The notes beneath the pieces were generated by a model. That model did not search any database, was not told the origin of the DNA, and saw only the letters and a list, made by a program, of their open reading frames with translations. Below are positions 8,801 through 16,775 of a DNA stretch of 64,000 nt, in pieces (position 1 is the stretch's first letter; each line of letters begins with the position of its first letter). Source of the DNA: Bacteroides stercorirosoris (GTDB taxonomy: Bacteria > Bacteroidota > Bacteroidia > Bacteroidales > Bacteroidaceae). The position numbers were made by a program, and so were the translations under genes. The stretch is taken from positions 1 to 64,000 of the forward strand of contig NZ_FQZN01000022.1 in the NCBI RefSeq assembly GCF_900142015.1, read 5' to 3'.

Positions 8801-8949
8801 TTATTGCCCGTAATTTGTTCTTCTTTTATAAGAAAGCTCCTTTTGATCCTGATCTGGTATTGTCTACCGGCAATGATAATCAGGGAATCGATGTGTACGG
8901 AATGCCTACGACCCGTAGTTGGGGCTTTTCATTGAAGTGTGAATTTTAA
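5842..8949 (+). CDS. SusC/RagA-family TonB-dependent outer membrane transporter
   Basis: This is a 1035-residue protein. A signal peptide (near residues 1-26) is followed by a CarboxypepD_reg-like domain (KITGRVLDEQGVPLPGATV near 43-61). Next come the TonB-dependent plug (SLTGKAAGVQI, then VSIRGIRS and PLYVIDGVP) and a long beta-barrel. It should import an oligosaccharide or peptide across the outer membrane with its SusD partner. A weak -7 box TACATTTG is at 5806-5813. No glycoside hydrolase, sensor or sigma/anti-sigma pair flanks the pair, so the substrate is not indicated. Confidence 0.95.
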   Translation: MKLTSHTYIYLLILSCFFSYTGSSYAFSSEDVNERFRMASAQKKITGRVLDEQGVPLPGATVLEKGTSNGVATNVDGQFELTVADDAVLQFSFMGYKTEEISVKGHAYLDIVLAEDAVELDKVIVTALGIEKKEHSLSYATSQIKNEDLNRVKMPNLITSLTGKAAGVQINQVSSGVGASAKVSIRGIRSVASDNQPLYVIDGVPMLNSTSEQAFSAIGGTANAGNRDGGDGISGLNSEDIESISILKGAPAAALYGSQAANGVILITTKKGKSQGQRSISFSTSLMFDNAMSLPEMQNRYGVSDGVDSWGERKDLPKYDNLKDFFSTGMTSITSVSVSHGNEKLQNYFSYANTTGHGIIDKNRLSKHNITLRETSVMFDDRLKLDGNVNLMRQVTKNKPTVGGFYMNPLVGLYRFPRGEDLSYYKDNFEVYDESRNLNVQNWHTSYEDFEQNPYWITNRIQSKDVRMHAIVSLSANLKVNDWLTVQARGNVDCIDDKVRQQFYASTAPALAGANGRYVEMDYQEIQFYGDLLLMMKKQWGDYSVSGALGGSINDKTVNSTRYDSKTASLKYANVFNLANILMNGSASLDQKIDAQRQLQSVFGTVQVGYKESAYIDLSARNDWASTLAYTSHEKSGFFYPSVGTSLILSRLLKLPEWVSYAKVRAAYSLVGNDIPMFITNSSSHITAGGEFLANDAAPFKDMEPEMTYSWEAGAEARFLNSRIGFNLTFYKTNTRNQFFKLPTLAGDKYAYRYVNAGNIQNVGWEIALDATPVMKKNFMWSTTLNIASNRNKIISLHEELKEFVYGPTSFSSSYAMKLVKGGSIGDIYGKAFERDASGNIIYETEGSNAGLPKIIGDGNTVKVGNSNPKFQMGWNHTLSYKDLSLYFLVDCRYGGEVLSQTQADMDLYGVSEVTAKARDKGYVMLEGQRIDNVKGFYKIVGGRAGTTEYYMYDATNIRLRELSLSYQLPASWMEKSKVLKKVQVSFIARNLFFFYKKAPFDPDLVLSTGNDNQGIDVYGMPTTRSWGFSLKCEF

Positions 8950-8970
8950 ACAGGTGAGGAGGAAACAGGA

Positions 8971-10551
8971 ATGAAAAGACAGGCTTGGATATTAGGTGCG
9001 TTGTTGGCCTTTGCTTCGTGTACGGGCGATTTCAAAGATATCAATACGGATAAATCCGGAGTGACGGATGATGATTTGCAGATAGATTATAATGAGCATG
9101 GCATCCGCCTGGGAATCATCCAGCAAGGCATTTATTTCAATTATGATTATGGAAAAGGTAAAAACTGGCCTTTCCAGCTGACGCAGAATCTGAATGCGGA
9201 TATGTACAGCGGATATATGCACGATGGCAAGCCGCTGAACGGAGGTAGCCATAATTCGGACTATAACTTGCAGGATGGCTGGAACAGTGCGATGTGGGGA
9301 CATACTTATTCCTACATCTTTCCGCAGATATATCAGTCGGAGAATGCAACCCGTGACCAGCATCCGGGTTTCTTTGGAGTGACTAAAGTGCTGAAAGTGG
9401 AAGTGATGCACCGGGTTACGGACTATTACGGTCCTATCGTGTACACCCGGTTTGCGGATGCCGATGCGAAGTATATGCCCGATACCCAGGAGGAGGTCTA
9501 TAAAGAGTTCTTCTGTGAACTGGATACGGCGGTGGCCACACTTACCGATTATGTGAAGTCGAACCCGGAAGCTGCTGAGTTTTCGCGTTTTGACATTCTG
9601 ATGGACGGTGCATATACCTCGTGGATAAAGTTCGCCAATTCTCTGAGAATGAGGCTTGCCGTGAGAATTGCGACGGTTGATGAGGAAAAGGCCCGTACTG
9701 AATTCCTGAAAGCCTTTAATAATGAATATGGAGTGCTGGAAGCGGAAAATGAGCCGGTAGCTGTTTCTACCCAGGGAGGATATACCAATCCGCTGGGTGA
9801 GCTTAATCTGGTGTGGAACGAGACTTTTATGAGTGCTCCGATGGAATCAATAATGAATGGATATGACGATCCGAGGCGTAGCATCTACTTTGCAACGTGC
9901 CAGGATGCAGCGTTTAAGAGCGAATATCATGGAATCCGCCAGGGAACTTGTTTCTCTCACAATAATTATCTGGAGATGTCGAAACTGAAAGTCACTCAGG
10001 CGACAGATGCGGTTCTCATGACTGCTGCGGAAGTTTGGTTTCTGCGGGCGGAGGCTGCTTTGCGTAACTGGACGGGAGAATCGGCAGGTGTTTGCTATGA
10101 GAAAGGAGTTACTTCTTCTTTGCATCAGCATGGCATCATGCAGAGTGAGAGTTATCTGAATAGTGATAAACTGCCTGCTGACTTTGTGGATACATACGAT
10201 TCGGAGAATAATATAGAGGCTCGTTGCAAAGTATCTCCGAAATGGATAGAAACGGCTGACCCTGAAATGAAGCTGGAGAAGATTATCACGCAAAAGTGGA
10301 TTGCCATGTTTCCCGAAGGCTGTGAGGCTTGGGCGGAGCAGCGCAGGACTGGTTATCCGCGACTTTTCCCCGTGCGCTTCAATCATAGTAAGGATGGGTG
10401 TGTAGATACGGAGACTATGATACGCCGTTTGAATTTTCCCGGCGGTTTGCAAACGGAGAATCCGGAGCAGTATCAGGCATTGGTGAAAGCTCTGGGTGGA
10501 GAAGATAATGCCGGTACCCGTTTGTGGTGGGATACCGGCAGTAACTGGTAG
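8971..10551 (+). CDS. SusD/RagB-like outer membrane nutrient-binding lipoprotein
   Basis: This is a 526-residue SusD-like protein, closest in style to the SusD-like_2 subgroup. The lipobox (LLAFASC, Cys near residue 17) places it on the outer membrane. Family features include DFKDINTDKSGVTD after the lipid anchor, a TPR-type region with VMHRVTDYYGPIVYT, and the C-terminal QKWIAMFPEGCEAWAEQRRTGYP block (split here by my memory of the family). It follows SusC by 21 bp, with a good AGGAGG ribosome site at 8957-8962, unusual in this genus. It should form the lid of the SusC barrel. Confidence 0.93.
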   Translation: MKRQAWILGALLAFASCTGDFKDINTDKSGVTDDDLQIDYNEHGIRLGIIQQGIYFNYDYGKGKNWPFQLTQNLNADMYSGYMHDGKPLNGGSHNSDYNLQDGWNSAMWGHTYSYIFPQIYQSENATRDQHPGFFGVTKVLKVEVMHRVTDYYGPIVYTRFADADAKYMPDTQEEVYKEFFCELDTAVATLTDYVKSNPEAAEFSRFDILMDGAYTSWIKFANSLRMRLAVRIATVDEEKARTEFLKAFNNEYGVLEAENEPVAVSTQGGYTNPLGELNLVWNETFMSAPMESIMNGYDDPRRSIYFATCQDAAFKSEYHGIRQGTCFSHNNYLEMSKLKVTQATDAVLMTAAEVWFLRAEAALRNWTGESAGVCYEKGVTSSLHQHGIMQSESYLNSDKLPADFVDTYDSENNIEARCKVSPKWIETADPEMKLEKIITQKWIAMFPEGCEAWAEQRRTGYPRLFPVRFNHSKDGCVDTETMIRRLNFPGGLQTENPEQYQALVKALGGEDNAGTRLWWDTGSNW

Positions 10552-10555
10552 ATTT

Positions 10556-11869
10556 TTATACCGGATGGTTTTCAGCAAAGATTGCCATACGCTCGTCTAA
10601 CTGTGCGTATTGGTGATCCTGAATGAAAGAGGTGCAGGCACGCAGACCTTCCTGGTGGCTGCCGGTGGTGATCAGTGAAATGGCACTGACACCGTAATAC
10701 ATGAGTTCTTTGGCAAGTTCGCCGCTGGTCATGCCCGGATATCCGATGGTGAAATAGAAACCGTCGGCAACGGGATTGCCCAGATCATTATCATATACTA
10801 AATGGAAACCGTGGCGCATGAAAATCTCTTTCAGCTTGTGGGCACGTTCACCGTATATTTTCACTTCATTCAGGAAATTGTATTGTCCGTCGCTGGCTGC
10901 TTTCAGCATGGCGGCAAGGGCATATTGTGCAGAGTGGCTTGTGCCGGATGAAAGAGCGTAGAGCACACGATGGATGAATACCGTACCGAATGTACCGCCG
11001 CCGTAACGTTTCGTCAGGCCGGGGTAGGAGCGGTGATACAGTTTATCGGAAATGCAACTTACCCCGATGCGTTGTCCGGCATAACTGAATGCTTTGGAGC
11101 CGGAAATAAGCAATACATAGTTGTCTGTATAATGTGCTACTGAGGGTTGGAAAGGTGCTTCAAACGGTTTGCTTAAATCCTGGCGGAAGTCCATGGCAAA
11201 ATAGGCCAGGTCTTCTAAAACGATAATGTCATATTGCGTAGCAAGTTCTCCGATGATGCGCAGTTCTTCTTCTTTCAGACAGATCCAACTGGGGTTATTC
11301 GGATTTGAATAGACAATGGCGGAGATATTGCCTTTCGAGAGGTAGCTTTCCAGTTTCTCTTTCAGTTTGTCGCCACGATAGTCATAAACATCGAAGGTCT
11401 CAAACTTTTGCCCCATCACTACCAACTGCTGTTTCTGTACGGGGAACCCCGGGTCGATGAATAATATCGTATCCTTCTTTTCATCGCATTGGCTACATGT
11501 GAGGAAGGAGGCGAAAGTTCCCTGCATGGAGCCGGTGACAGGTACACAGCCTTCCGGTTTCAGGTTTACATTGATAAAGGCTTTGATGAAGCGTGAGGCT
11601 TCTTCTTTCAGCGCAGGCAGGCCGTTGATGTCGGGGTAAAGGCTGGCAATGCCATTTTGCAGGGCTTCTATCTCGGCTCTCACGCCTACAGCCGAAGCCG
11701 GAAGTCCCGGTACGCCCATTTCCATTTTAATGAATTCCACGCCCGACTCTGCTTCTGCTTTGGCGGCGATGGCTTTTACTTCACGTATGGTTGCTTTTCC
11801 AAAGTCTGCAATCTGAAATGCTTCGATGGTTTCGTCAATCAGTCTACGTTCAATAGGAGTATTTCTCAT
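10556..11869 (-). CDS. PLP-dependent class I/II aminotransferase
   Basis: This is a 437-residue fold-type I aminotransferase. The catalytic lysine lies in SGSKAFSYAGQRIG. NPNNPSW and EDLAYFAMD are the usual cofactor-binding blocks, and there is no signal peptide. I start at the ATG at 11869 (MRNTPIERR); the longer frame to 11989 would extend into the promoter region. The amino donor is unknown. It converges on the SusD gene with only 4 bp between stops. A TACCTTTG -7 box lies about 56 bp upstream. Confidence 0.88.
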   Translation of the reverse strand: MRNTPIERRLIDETIEAFQIADFGKATIREVKAIAAKAEAESGVEFIKMEMGVPGLPASAVGVRAEIEALQNGIASLYPDINGLPALKEEASRFIKAFINVNLKPEGCVPVTGSMQGTFASFLTCSQCDEKKDTILFIDPGFPVQKQQLVVMGQKFETFDVYDYRGDKLKEKLESYLSKGNISAIVYSNPNNPSWICLKEEELRIIGELATQYDIIVLEDLAYFAMDFRQDLSKPFEAPFQPSVAHYTDNYVLLISGSKAFSYAGQRIGVSCISDKLYHRSYPGLTKRYGGGTFGTVFIHRVLYALSSGTSHSAQYALAAMLKAASDGQYNFLNEVKIYGERAHKLKEIFMRHGFHLVYDNDLGNPVADGFYFTIGYPGMTSGELAKELMYYGVSAISLITTGSHQEGLRACTSFIQDHQYAQLDERMAIFAENHPV

Positions 11870-11924
11870 GGTTTTTCTCGCTTTTAGTTCATTTTGATTT
11901 GTTACTCGAATTTTTTTCGTCACA

Positions 11925-11954
11925 CAAAGGTAATATAAATATCTTATAATCAAG
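11925..11954 (-). promoter_or_regulatory. Probable promoter of the aminotransferase gene
   Basis: On the minus strand, CTTG (complement at 11951-11954), 18 nt, then TACCTTTG (complement at 11925-11932) is close to the Bacteroides consensus. Confidence 0.6.
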
Positions 11955-11992
11955 CCCACTTTAAAAAAGATGAAAAATATTTCTTTCAAGCT

Positions 11993-12023
11993 ATTGCAGA
12001 TTTCAAAGAAATGTCTACCTTTG
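11993..12023 (+). promoter_or_regulatory. Probable promoter of tRNA-Asp
   Basis: ATTG (11993-11996), 19 nt, then TACCTTTG (12016-12023) fits the Bacteroides consensus with one mismatch in the -33 box. It ends 42 nt before the mature tRNA. Confidence 0.65.
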
Positions 12024-12065
12024 CAACCGCAATCGAGAGAGATAGTAAATGAAAAATGAAATAAT

Positions 12066-12139
12066 GGTGCGTTAGTTCAGTTGGTTAGAATACATGCCTG
12101 TCACGCATGGGGTCACGGGTTCGAGTCCCGTACGCACCG
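12066..12139 (+). tRNA. tRNA-Asp (GTC)
   Basis: A full cloverleaf can be drawn. The acceptor stem is GGTGCGT (12066-12072) with ACGCACC (12132-12138), and the anticodon stem is CATGC/GCATG around the loop CTGTCAC. The anticodon GTC is at 12100-12102, and the T-arm is ACGGG-TTCGAGT-CCCGT. CCA is not encoded (the base after the discriminator G is C, then TTA). Confidence 0.97.
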
Positions 12140-12164
12140 CTTAAAGAGAGAATAAATATGAAAT

Positions 12165-12200
12165 AAGCCTTTGATTATCAGTATAATCAAAGGCTTTTTT
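12165..12200 (+). terminator. Intrinsic terminator after tRNA-Asp
   Basis: AAGCCTTTGATTAT pairs with ATAATCAAAGGCT across CAGT and is followed by six T residues. It is well placed to end the tRNA transcript. Confidence 0.9.
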
Positions 12201-12297
12201 ATATGCAGTACGGAACTTTGAAACTGAATTATCCCTGAAGTTCTTATTTAGGTTTTATTTTTTTATTCCGGGCTTAACCATTCTAACTTTACAAATT

Positions 12298-12720
12298 ATG
12301 ATTAGAGAAATTAAAGAAACAGATTATCCGCGCTTGATAGAGATTTGGGAGACTGCAGTGCTGAATACACATGATTTCCTAAAAGAAGAGGACTTTTTAT
12401 ATTTCAAGAAACAACTTCCTGTATATTTTCAATATGTTACGTTGTTAGGGTTTGAACAAGCGGGAGATTTGGTTGGATTTATGGGAATTGCAGATGGCAA
12501 CCTCGAAATGCTATTTGTTGATAACGATTGCCGGGGTGCAGGAATCGGAAAACAACTGATAGCGTATGCGGTAGCTAACTTGCAGGTGACTAAAGTCGAC
12601 GTGAACGAGCAAAACATTCAAGCGGTTGGTTTTTACGAATATATGGGATTCAACATCGTGGGAAGATCAGAATTGGATGGAGAAGGTAAGGATTATCCCA
12701 TCTTGCATATGAGGCTGTAG
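12298..12720 (+). CDS. GNAT acetyltransferase, YjaB-like
   Basis: This is a 140-residue GNAT protein. It shares with E. coli YjaB the THDFL block (near residue 25), the acetyl-CoA site with CRGAGIGKQL (near 80-89), and the diagnostic VNEQNIQAVGFYEYMGF (near 101-117). Length matches the family. The substrate is unknown. It is a single gene between the tRNA terminator and the next lipoprotein gene. An imperfect -7 box TAACTTTA sits very close to the ATG, which would leave almost no leader. Confidence 0.87.
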   Translation: MIREIKETDYPRLIEIWETAVLNTHDFLKEEDFLYFKKQLPVYFQYVTLLGFEQAGDLVGFMGIADGNLEMLFVDNDCRGAGIGKQLIAYAVANLQVTKVDVNEQNIQAVGFYEYMGFNIVGRSELDGEGKDYPILHMRL

Positions 12721-12839
12721 TTTGTTTGATGATTGGCGTGTTAATTATCATGTATATTAGCAATCCTATCTATTAAAATATTACTTTTGCCGCAAAACAA
12801 AAGGCGAAACTTAAACTATATAATTAATTTTAGTCAGTT

Positions 12840-13574
12840 ATGAAAACAAAACAATTATTCGGAATACTACTATTCCTCTGTTCAATCGGCTTTGTAAGCT
12901 GTGGTGATGATGATGATAACAAAGACCCGGAAGGAAGCGTTATGCTAAACATGATGAATGAAGGAAATGGGAAAACCTTGCTGGGCGCATCAGATGTATA
13001 TATCAATAACTCAAATAACTTTAAGACCTCTACTTGTTATATTGCCGATGTGGGAGCGACTTCCGGACTTGGAGCACCTGTGAAACTTTCATTGGATAAC
13101 CTTGCTAAAGAAATAGCTGTCGTTCCTGGACATTTATATCATATATATGATAAAGATGTTCTCTTGGATTTTCCTTCGGGAGAGAGAGCCGTACTGATTG
13201 GTTCAGGCTATTACAAAGCCTATGTTGTCTCCCCCATAACAGTGGATGGGGCTACAACCGGAGCGACACTGAAATTTGTATTGGCCTATCCGGAAACAAA
13301 TGGTTTACCCGAATTTGAAACCGTTATCGGAAATGTGGATAATGTCGGAGATCAGATAGAATATGCATTACCGAAAGATGCAGAATTACACTTTAGTGCT
13401 TACCTGGATGATGAGAAAGATTCATTTGATATACAATTCGTAAACGGGAAATTAAAGATTGCGTTGCTGAAAAGTATCAATCAGATTTCCGGTCCTTATG
13501 GGGATTATGGGATATTTGTCCGTTCAGGAGATGCATTTACTTATATAATGTTTAAGGCGGGCATGAAGAAATAA
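12840..13574 (+). CDS. Exported lipoprotein, possibly DUF5036 family
   Basis: This is a 244-residue lipoprotein with the lipobox IGFVSC (Cys near 21), followed by an acidic stretch (GDDDDNKDPEG) that fits a Bacteroides lipoprotein export signal for the surface. The rest is predicted beta-rich, with no catalytic motif. I think it resembles DUF5036, but that is from memory and not certain. A -7 box TACTTTTG lies at 12782-12789. It is monocistronic and ends at a strong terminator. Confidence 0.7.
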   Translation: MKTKQLFGILLFLCSIGFVSCGDDDDNKDPEGSVMLNMMNEGNGKTLLGASDVYINNSNNFKTSTCYIADVGATSGLGAPVKLSLDNLAKEIAVVPGHLYHIYDKDVLLDFPSGERAVLIGSGYYKAYVVSPITVDGATTGATLKFVLAYPETNGLPEFETVIGNVDNVGDQIEYALPKDAELHFSAYLDDEKDSFDIQFVNGKLKIALLKSINQISGPYGDYGIFVRSGDAFTYIMFKAGMKK

Positions 13575-13622
13575 GATTATGCGTTTGGCAATAGAATATT
13601 AGCTAAATAGGTGCATAAAAAT

Positions 13623-13654
13623 AAAGCTCCGCAAATCAGTCTGCGGAGCTTTTT
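13623..13654 (+). terminator. Intrinsic terminator after the lipoprotein gene
   Basis: AAAGCTCCGCA pairs with TGCGGAGCTTT around an 8-nt loop and is followed by a T-run. The A-rich left side makes it able to act in both directions, so it may also serve the minus-strand gene at 13683. Confidence 0.9.
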
Positions 13655-13682
13655 CTATATCATTTAAAATGCTTGTTACGCC

Positions 13683-14003
13683 CTATATATTTTTTTTCCA
13701 GTGAATAAATGAACTCTTATCGACTTTATTTGTCCCTATCAATTGCAGGTTGTAGGAATTCAGACCGGCGTAGCGGTATTCACCATAGTTAATGCCCCCC
13801 AATAAGTCTATATTCAGAAATGCGCGGACTAGCATCAATCCGCATTTCTCTATTTTTTCGACAATGCATTTGCCTCCTAAAAGGTTCATTAGCAGATAAG
13901 CTGATACTTCGTAGGCACACCAGCCACATTCTTCCAGATACAGATTAATACAGCAATCATTAGATTGCTCTTTTGCAAATACTTCAGAAACTTCTTTTCT
14001 CAT
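13683..14003 (-). CDS. Small hypothetical protein
   Basis: This is a 106-residue protein that I do not recognise. The ATG at 14003 (MRKEVSEVFAKEQ) is preferred because the slightly longer frame begins with TTG. It contains five cysteines, including CC near residue 18 and CGWC (C-x2-C) near residue 27, and no signal peptide. It stands alone, next to a region of decayed genes, and shares its downstream terminator with the convergent lipoprotein gene. It could itself be a relic, although the frame is intact. Confidence 0.5.
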   Translation of the reverse strand: MRKEVSEVFAKEQSNDCCINLYLEECGWCAYEVSAYLLMNLLGGKCIVEKIEKCGLMLVRAFLNIDLLGGINYGEYRYAGLNSYNLQLIGTNKVDKSSFIHWKKNI

Positions 14004-14112
14004 GATAATCAATTTTACTCGGTTTTAGGATTCGGGCAAAACTTATTCCCTCATTGTTAAAACAAAAAAATCGACATTACGGTTTTTGGTAGTGGTTAAA
14101 CTATTCGGATTA

Positions 14113-14247
14113 TTAACAGTATAAAAGAGATCGTAACAAAGAGTACTCTGCTACGGAGTGGAAGAACACATCGCCATCCAGCAAATAGAGAACCGGATAA
14201 TTCATATCGGATTCTCCTGCACGTTTCTCTGGTTGATCGCCTTCCAT
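14113..14247 (-). pseudogene. Fragment of an alpha/beta-hydrolase esterase
   Basis: The minus strand encodes a 44-residue frame containing MNYPVLYLLDGDVFFHS. This matches the YPVLYLLDGD...FH block at the N-terminal side of putative esterases (IroE/Fes-like, alpha/beta hydrolases). The catalytic serine elbow and everything after it are missing, because the frame stops at once. I read it as the leftover of a deleted gene. Confidence 0.65.
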
Positions 14248-14290
14248 ATGTCAAAATAACAGTCATTAACTTCTACTGCACTAACCATTC

Positions 14291-14383
14291 TTTATACAAG
14301 GCTACACCCTTTCCCCCGGATGGTGTAGCCATCACTCTGCAAAGGTGTAGCCATCCGGGAAAAAGGGTGTAGCCTTGTATAAA
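14291..14383. repeat. 33-bp-arm inverted repeat with repeated GTGTAGCC cores
   Basis: The arm 14291-14323 and the arm 14351-14383 are reverse complements at 31 of 33 positions, with a 27-nt loop. GTGTAGCC or its complement occurs four times within the element. It lies between two decayed genes and does not end in a T-run, so it looks like a small palindromic mobile or binding element rather than a terminator. Confidence 0.75.
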
Positions 14384-14458
14384 CTGCCTTATAAGTACTT
14401 CTGAGAGGGATGAACAAACTTTATATAAGGCCTGCCTTATTCTTTGTATGTAATGTTT

Positions 14459-14844
14459 TCAGACGGTGTAGTCGATGCGGCAATTCACCTTACGGAGCGT
14501 AGGGTACAGTTTTTTCAGCATAATGCGATAGGTTTTGGGAGGGTTGCTCATTCAGTTGCAGCGAACCTTCCGGTGATGCGAATCTTTCTATATAAACATT
14601 GGTAATGGTCGGTTTCTTATCACCGTGTATCTTATTAAGCATGTTCTGAATATTTCGTAACCCAATCTGATTATTCATAAAATCGGGTAGGATAACAGAT
14701 TTGCCCACCGGGAAGTCGAGATGGGCTTCGTATTGTTTTCACGATTTCGGCTTTCGGCTGAATAAAAGAAAGAGTGGGGAGCAGGGCTGCCAGGCGCTTG
14801 GTTTCTGTAGAAACTTCATTTATGATCATTTCTTGTGCCAATAC
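14459..14844 (-). pseudogene. Decayed DUF3868-type (OmpA-like) outer membrane protein gene
   Basis: Three minus-strand frames together read as the OmpA-like part of a DUF3868 protein, the kind found in fimbrial loci. First comes ETKRLAALLPTLSFIQPKAE (about 14735-14815), then, after a frameshift, LDFPVGKSVILPDF and YIERFASPEGS. After a second frameshift comes LKKLYPTLRKVNCRIDYTV, ending at 14459. The signal peptide region upstream also carries a stop. The gene has lost its 5' part and is not functional. Confidence 0.65.
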
Positions 14845-14862
14845 TTATTGTAATGATACTGA

Positions 14863-15084
14863 AAGAGATTTTATTTCACCTTATGAAACTGCATTTATAA
14901 GCTTGTGTCGGATAATCTTTTTTATGAATATATACTCAAGTTTAAGAGATATATTATTCTCTATTTATAATTTTATCTTTTTTTCTTTTGTTCGTAGTTG
15001 TCTTTATTCTTTTTTTATTTAATTTTGTCTGCACTATTTTATTTGGGAATATGAACTCAAACCATAATAAATAATTAATCGGCC
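14863..15084. other. AT-rich spacer upstream of the GNAT-IbrA-IbrB operon
   Basis: Very AT-rich sequence with no credible gene. No pair of boxes with correct 19-nt spacing was found; TTTATTTG at 15038-15045 is the best -7 candidate. Confidence 0.4.
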
Positions 15085-15480
15085 ATGACACAAATAGTAG
15101 AGTTGAAAGGTACGGAGAAACGGTTATACCAACTTGTTGCTCCCTTGGTTATGAATCCTGAAGTGTTGAAACAGAACTATAATTATCCTTTTCGTACATC
15201 GGAAAGTTTTATATGGTTTGTTGCAGTGGATGGGAAAGAAGTGATTGGTTTTCTGCCGCTGGAATACAAGAAACGGGAGGTGGTTATTAATAACTATTAT
15301 ATAAAGGGAAATGATACGGAGGTGTTGAAAGCTCTTTTAGAGAAAGTAATAGCCAGCATGGATGAAGACAAACAATTAAGTTCGGTCACGTTTGTTGAAC
15401 ACCAGAAAACGTTTCAGGAGCTGGGATTTTCTGTAGAGAAAATGTGGAAGCGCTACGTGAAAATGAATAAGGAGAAATAA
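15085..15480 (+). CDS. Small GNAT-fold-like protein, first gene of an ibrAB-type operon
   Basis: This is a 131-residue protein without signal peptide. The middle (FIWFVAVDGKEVIGFLPLEY, residues about 39-58) and the end (TFVEHQKTFQELGFSVEKMWKRYVKM) are shaped like beta4 and the alpha4/beta7 parts of an acetyltransferase. The usual R/Q-x-x-G-x-G/A acetyl-CoA loop is absent, so catalysis is doubtful. Two bases separate it from the IbrA-like gene, so it belongs to the same transcript. It may be an accessory binding partner; no function is known to me. Confidence 0.75.
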   Translation: MTQIVELKGTEKRLYQLVAPLVMNPEVLKQNYNYPFRTSESFIWFVAVDGKEVIGFLPLEYKKREVVINNYYIKGNDTEVLKALLEKVIASMDEDKQLSSVTFVEHQKTFQELGFSVEKMWKRYVKMNKEK

Positions 15481-15482
15481 AG

Positions 15483-16775
15483 ATGGCAGAACTTCAGAAG
15501 AATGTATATGAGTTGGCAGAAGAGCGGTTAGACATTATTTTTAAACAGTTTGATAATATTTGCGTCTCTTTTTCAGGAGGAAAGGATAGCGGAGTATTGC
15601 TGAACTTATGTATCGACTATATCCGGCGGCATAACCTGAAACGAAAACTCTGTGTCTATCATATGGATTATGAAATCCAATATAGCATGACTATTGATTA
15701 TGTGGACCGTATTTTGGAAGCCAATAAGGATATTGTAGATGTGTATCGGGTTTGCGTTCCTTTCAAAGTAACTACCTGTACATCCATGCATCAGAGTTAT
15801 TGGCGTCCATGGGACCCTGAGATGCGTGATATATGGGTACGGAAGATGCCGAAAGGCAGTTTGCCTGTGGAGCACTTTCCATTTTATACGGATGCGATGT
15901 GGGATTATGAGTTTCAGATGCATTTTGCCAAGTGGCTGCACGAAAAGAAGGATGCGGTTCGTTCCTGTTTCCTAATAGGTATTCGCACGCAGGAAAGTTT
16001 CAATCGCTGGCGCAGCATTCATCTTGCCCGGAAATATCAAATGTATCATAATTACCGGTGGACCTCTAAAATCGGAAATGATATCTTCAATGCTTATCCT
16101 ATTTATGACTGGAAAACGACGGATATCTGGACGGCCAATGGAAAATTCGGCTGGGACTATAATCATTTATATGATTTATACTATAAGGCTGGTGTAAACA
16201 TCGAGCGTCAGCGTGTGGCAAGTCCTTTTCTCTGCGAAGCCCAGGAGAGTCTGCGTCTTTATAAAGTAATCGATCCCTCCACTTGGGGAAAGATGATAGG
16301 CCGTGTCAATGGAGTGAACTTCACCGGTATCTATGGTGGAACACATGCCATGGGATGGCAGACTGTCCGTTTGCCGAAAGGATATACCTGGAAGGAGTTC
16401 ATGCAATTCCTGCTATCTACATTGCCGGAAGATACCCGGCGTAATTATTTGAAGAAGTTGACCGTCAGCATTGAATTCTGGCGCACTAAGGGCGGCTGCC
16501 TCAGTGAGGAGACTATTCAGAAACTCTTAAAAGCCGGTGTGTCACTGGAGGTGGTGAATACCACCAATTATAAAACGAATAAGAAACCGGTGAAAATGGA
16601 TTATCTGGATGATATTGATATTTCTGAATTCCGTGAGATACCAACTTACAAGAGAATGTGTGTTTGCATATTGAAGAACGATCATGCTTGCAAATACATG
16701 GGCTTTGCCTTGAATAAGGAAGAAGCTTACAAGAGAGATAAAATAATGGAACAATTCAAAAATATGATGTTATGA
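15483..16775 (+). CDS. ibrA: IbrA-like DUF3440 phosphoadenosine phosphosulfate reductase-family protein
   Basis: This is a 430-residue PP-loop ATPase. The nucleotide loop SGGKDSGVLL lies near residues 29-38, and a DUF3440 C-terminal half carries YPIYDWKTTDIW near 199 and CEAQESLRLYKVIDP near 251. E. coli IbrA, which with IbrB raises expression of the immunoglobulin-binding eib genes, has this architecture. The PP-loop activates a substrate by adenylation; PAPS reductase and DndC are relatives. The substrate here is unknown. It overlaps the ibrB-like gene by 4 bases (ATGA), indicating tight coupling. Confidence 0.85.
   Translation: MAELQKNVYELAEERLDIIFKQFDNICVSFSGGKDSGVLLNLCIDYIRRHNLKRKLCVYHMDYEIQYSMTIDYVDRILEANKDIVDVYRVCVPFKVTTCTSMHQSYWRPWDPEMRDIWVRKMPKGSLPVEHFPFYTDAMWDYEFQMHFAKWLHEKKDAVRSCFLIGIRTQESFNRWRSIHLARKYQMYHNYRWTSKIGNDIFNAYPIYDWKTTDIWTANGKFGWDYNHLYDLYYKAGVNIERQRVASPFLCEAQESLRLYKVIDPSTWGKMIGRVNGVNFTGIYGGTHAMGWQTVRLPKGYTWKEFMQFLLSTLPEDTRRNYLKKLTVSIEFWRTKGGCLSEETIQKLLKAGVSLEVVNTTNYKTNKKPVKMDYLDDIDISEFREIPTYKRMCVCILKNDHACKYMGFALNKEEAYKRDKIMEQFKNMML

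Noticed and set aside
14774..15022. 82-residue plus-strand frame in the decay zone
   Set aside because: It is antisense to the DUF3868-like remnant and then low-complexity AT-rich sequence.
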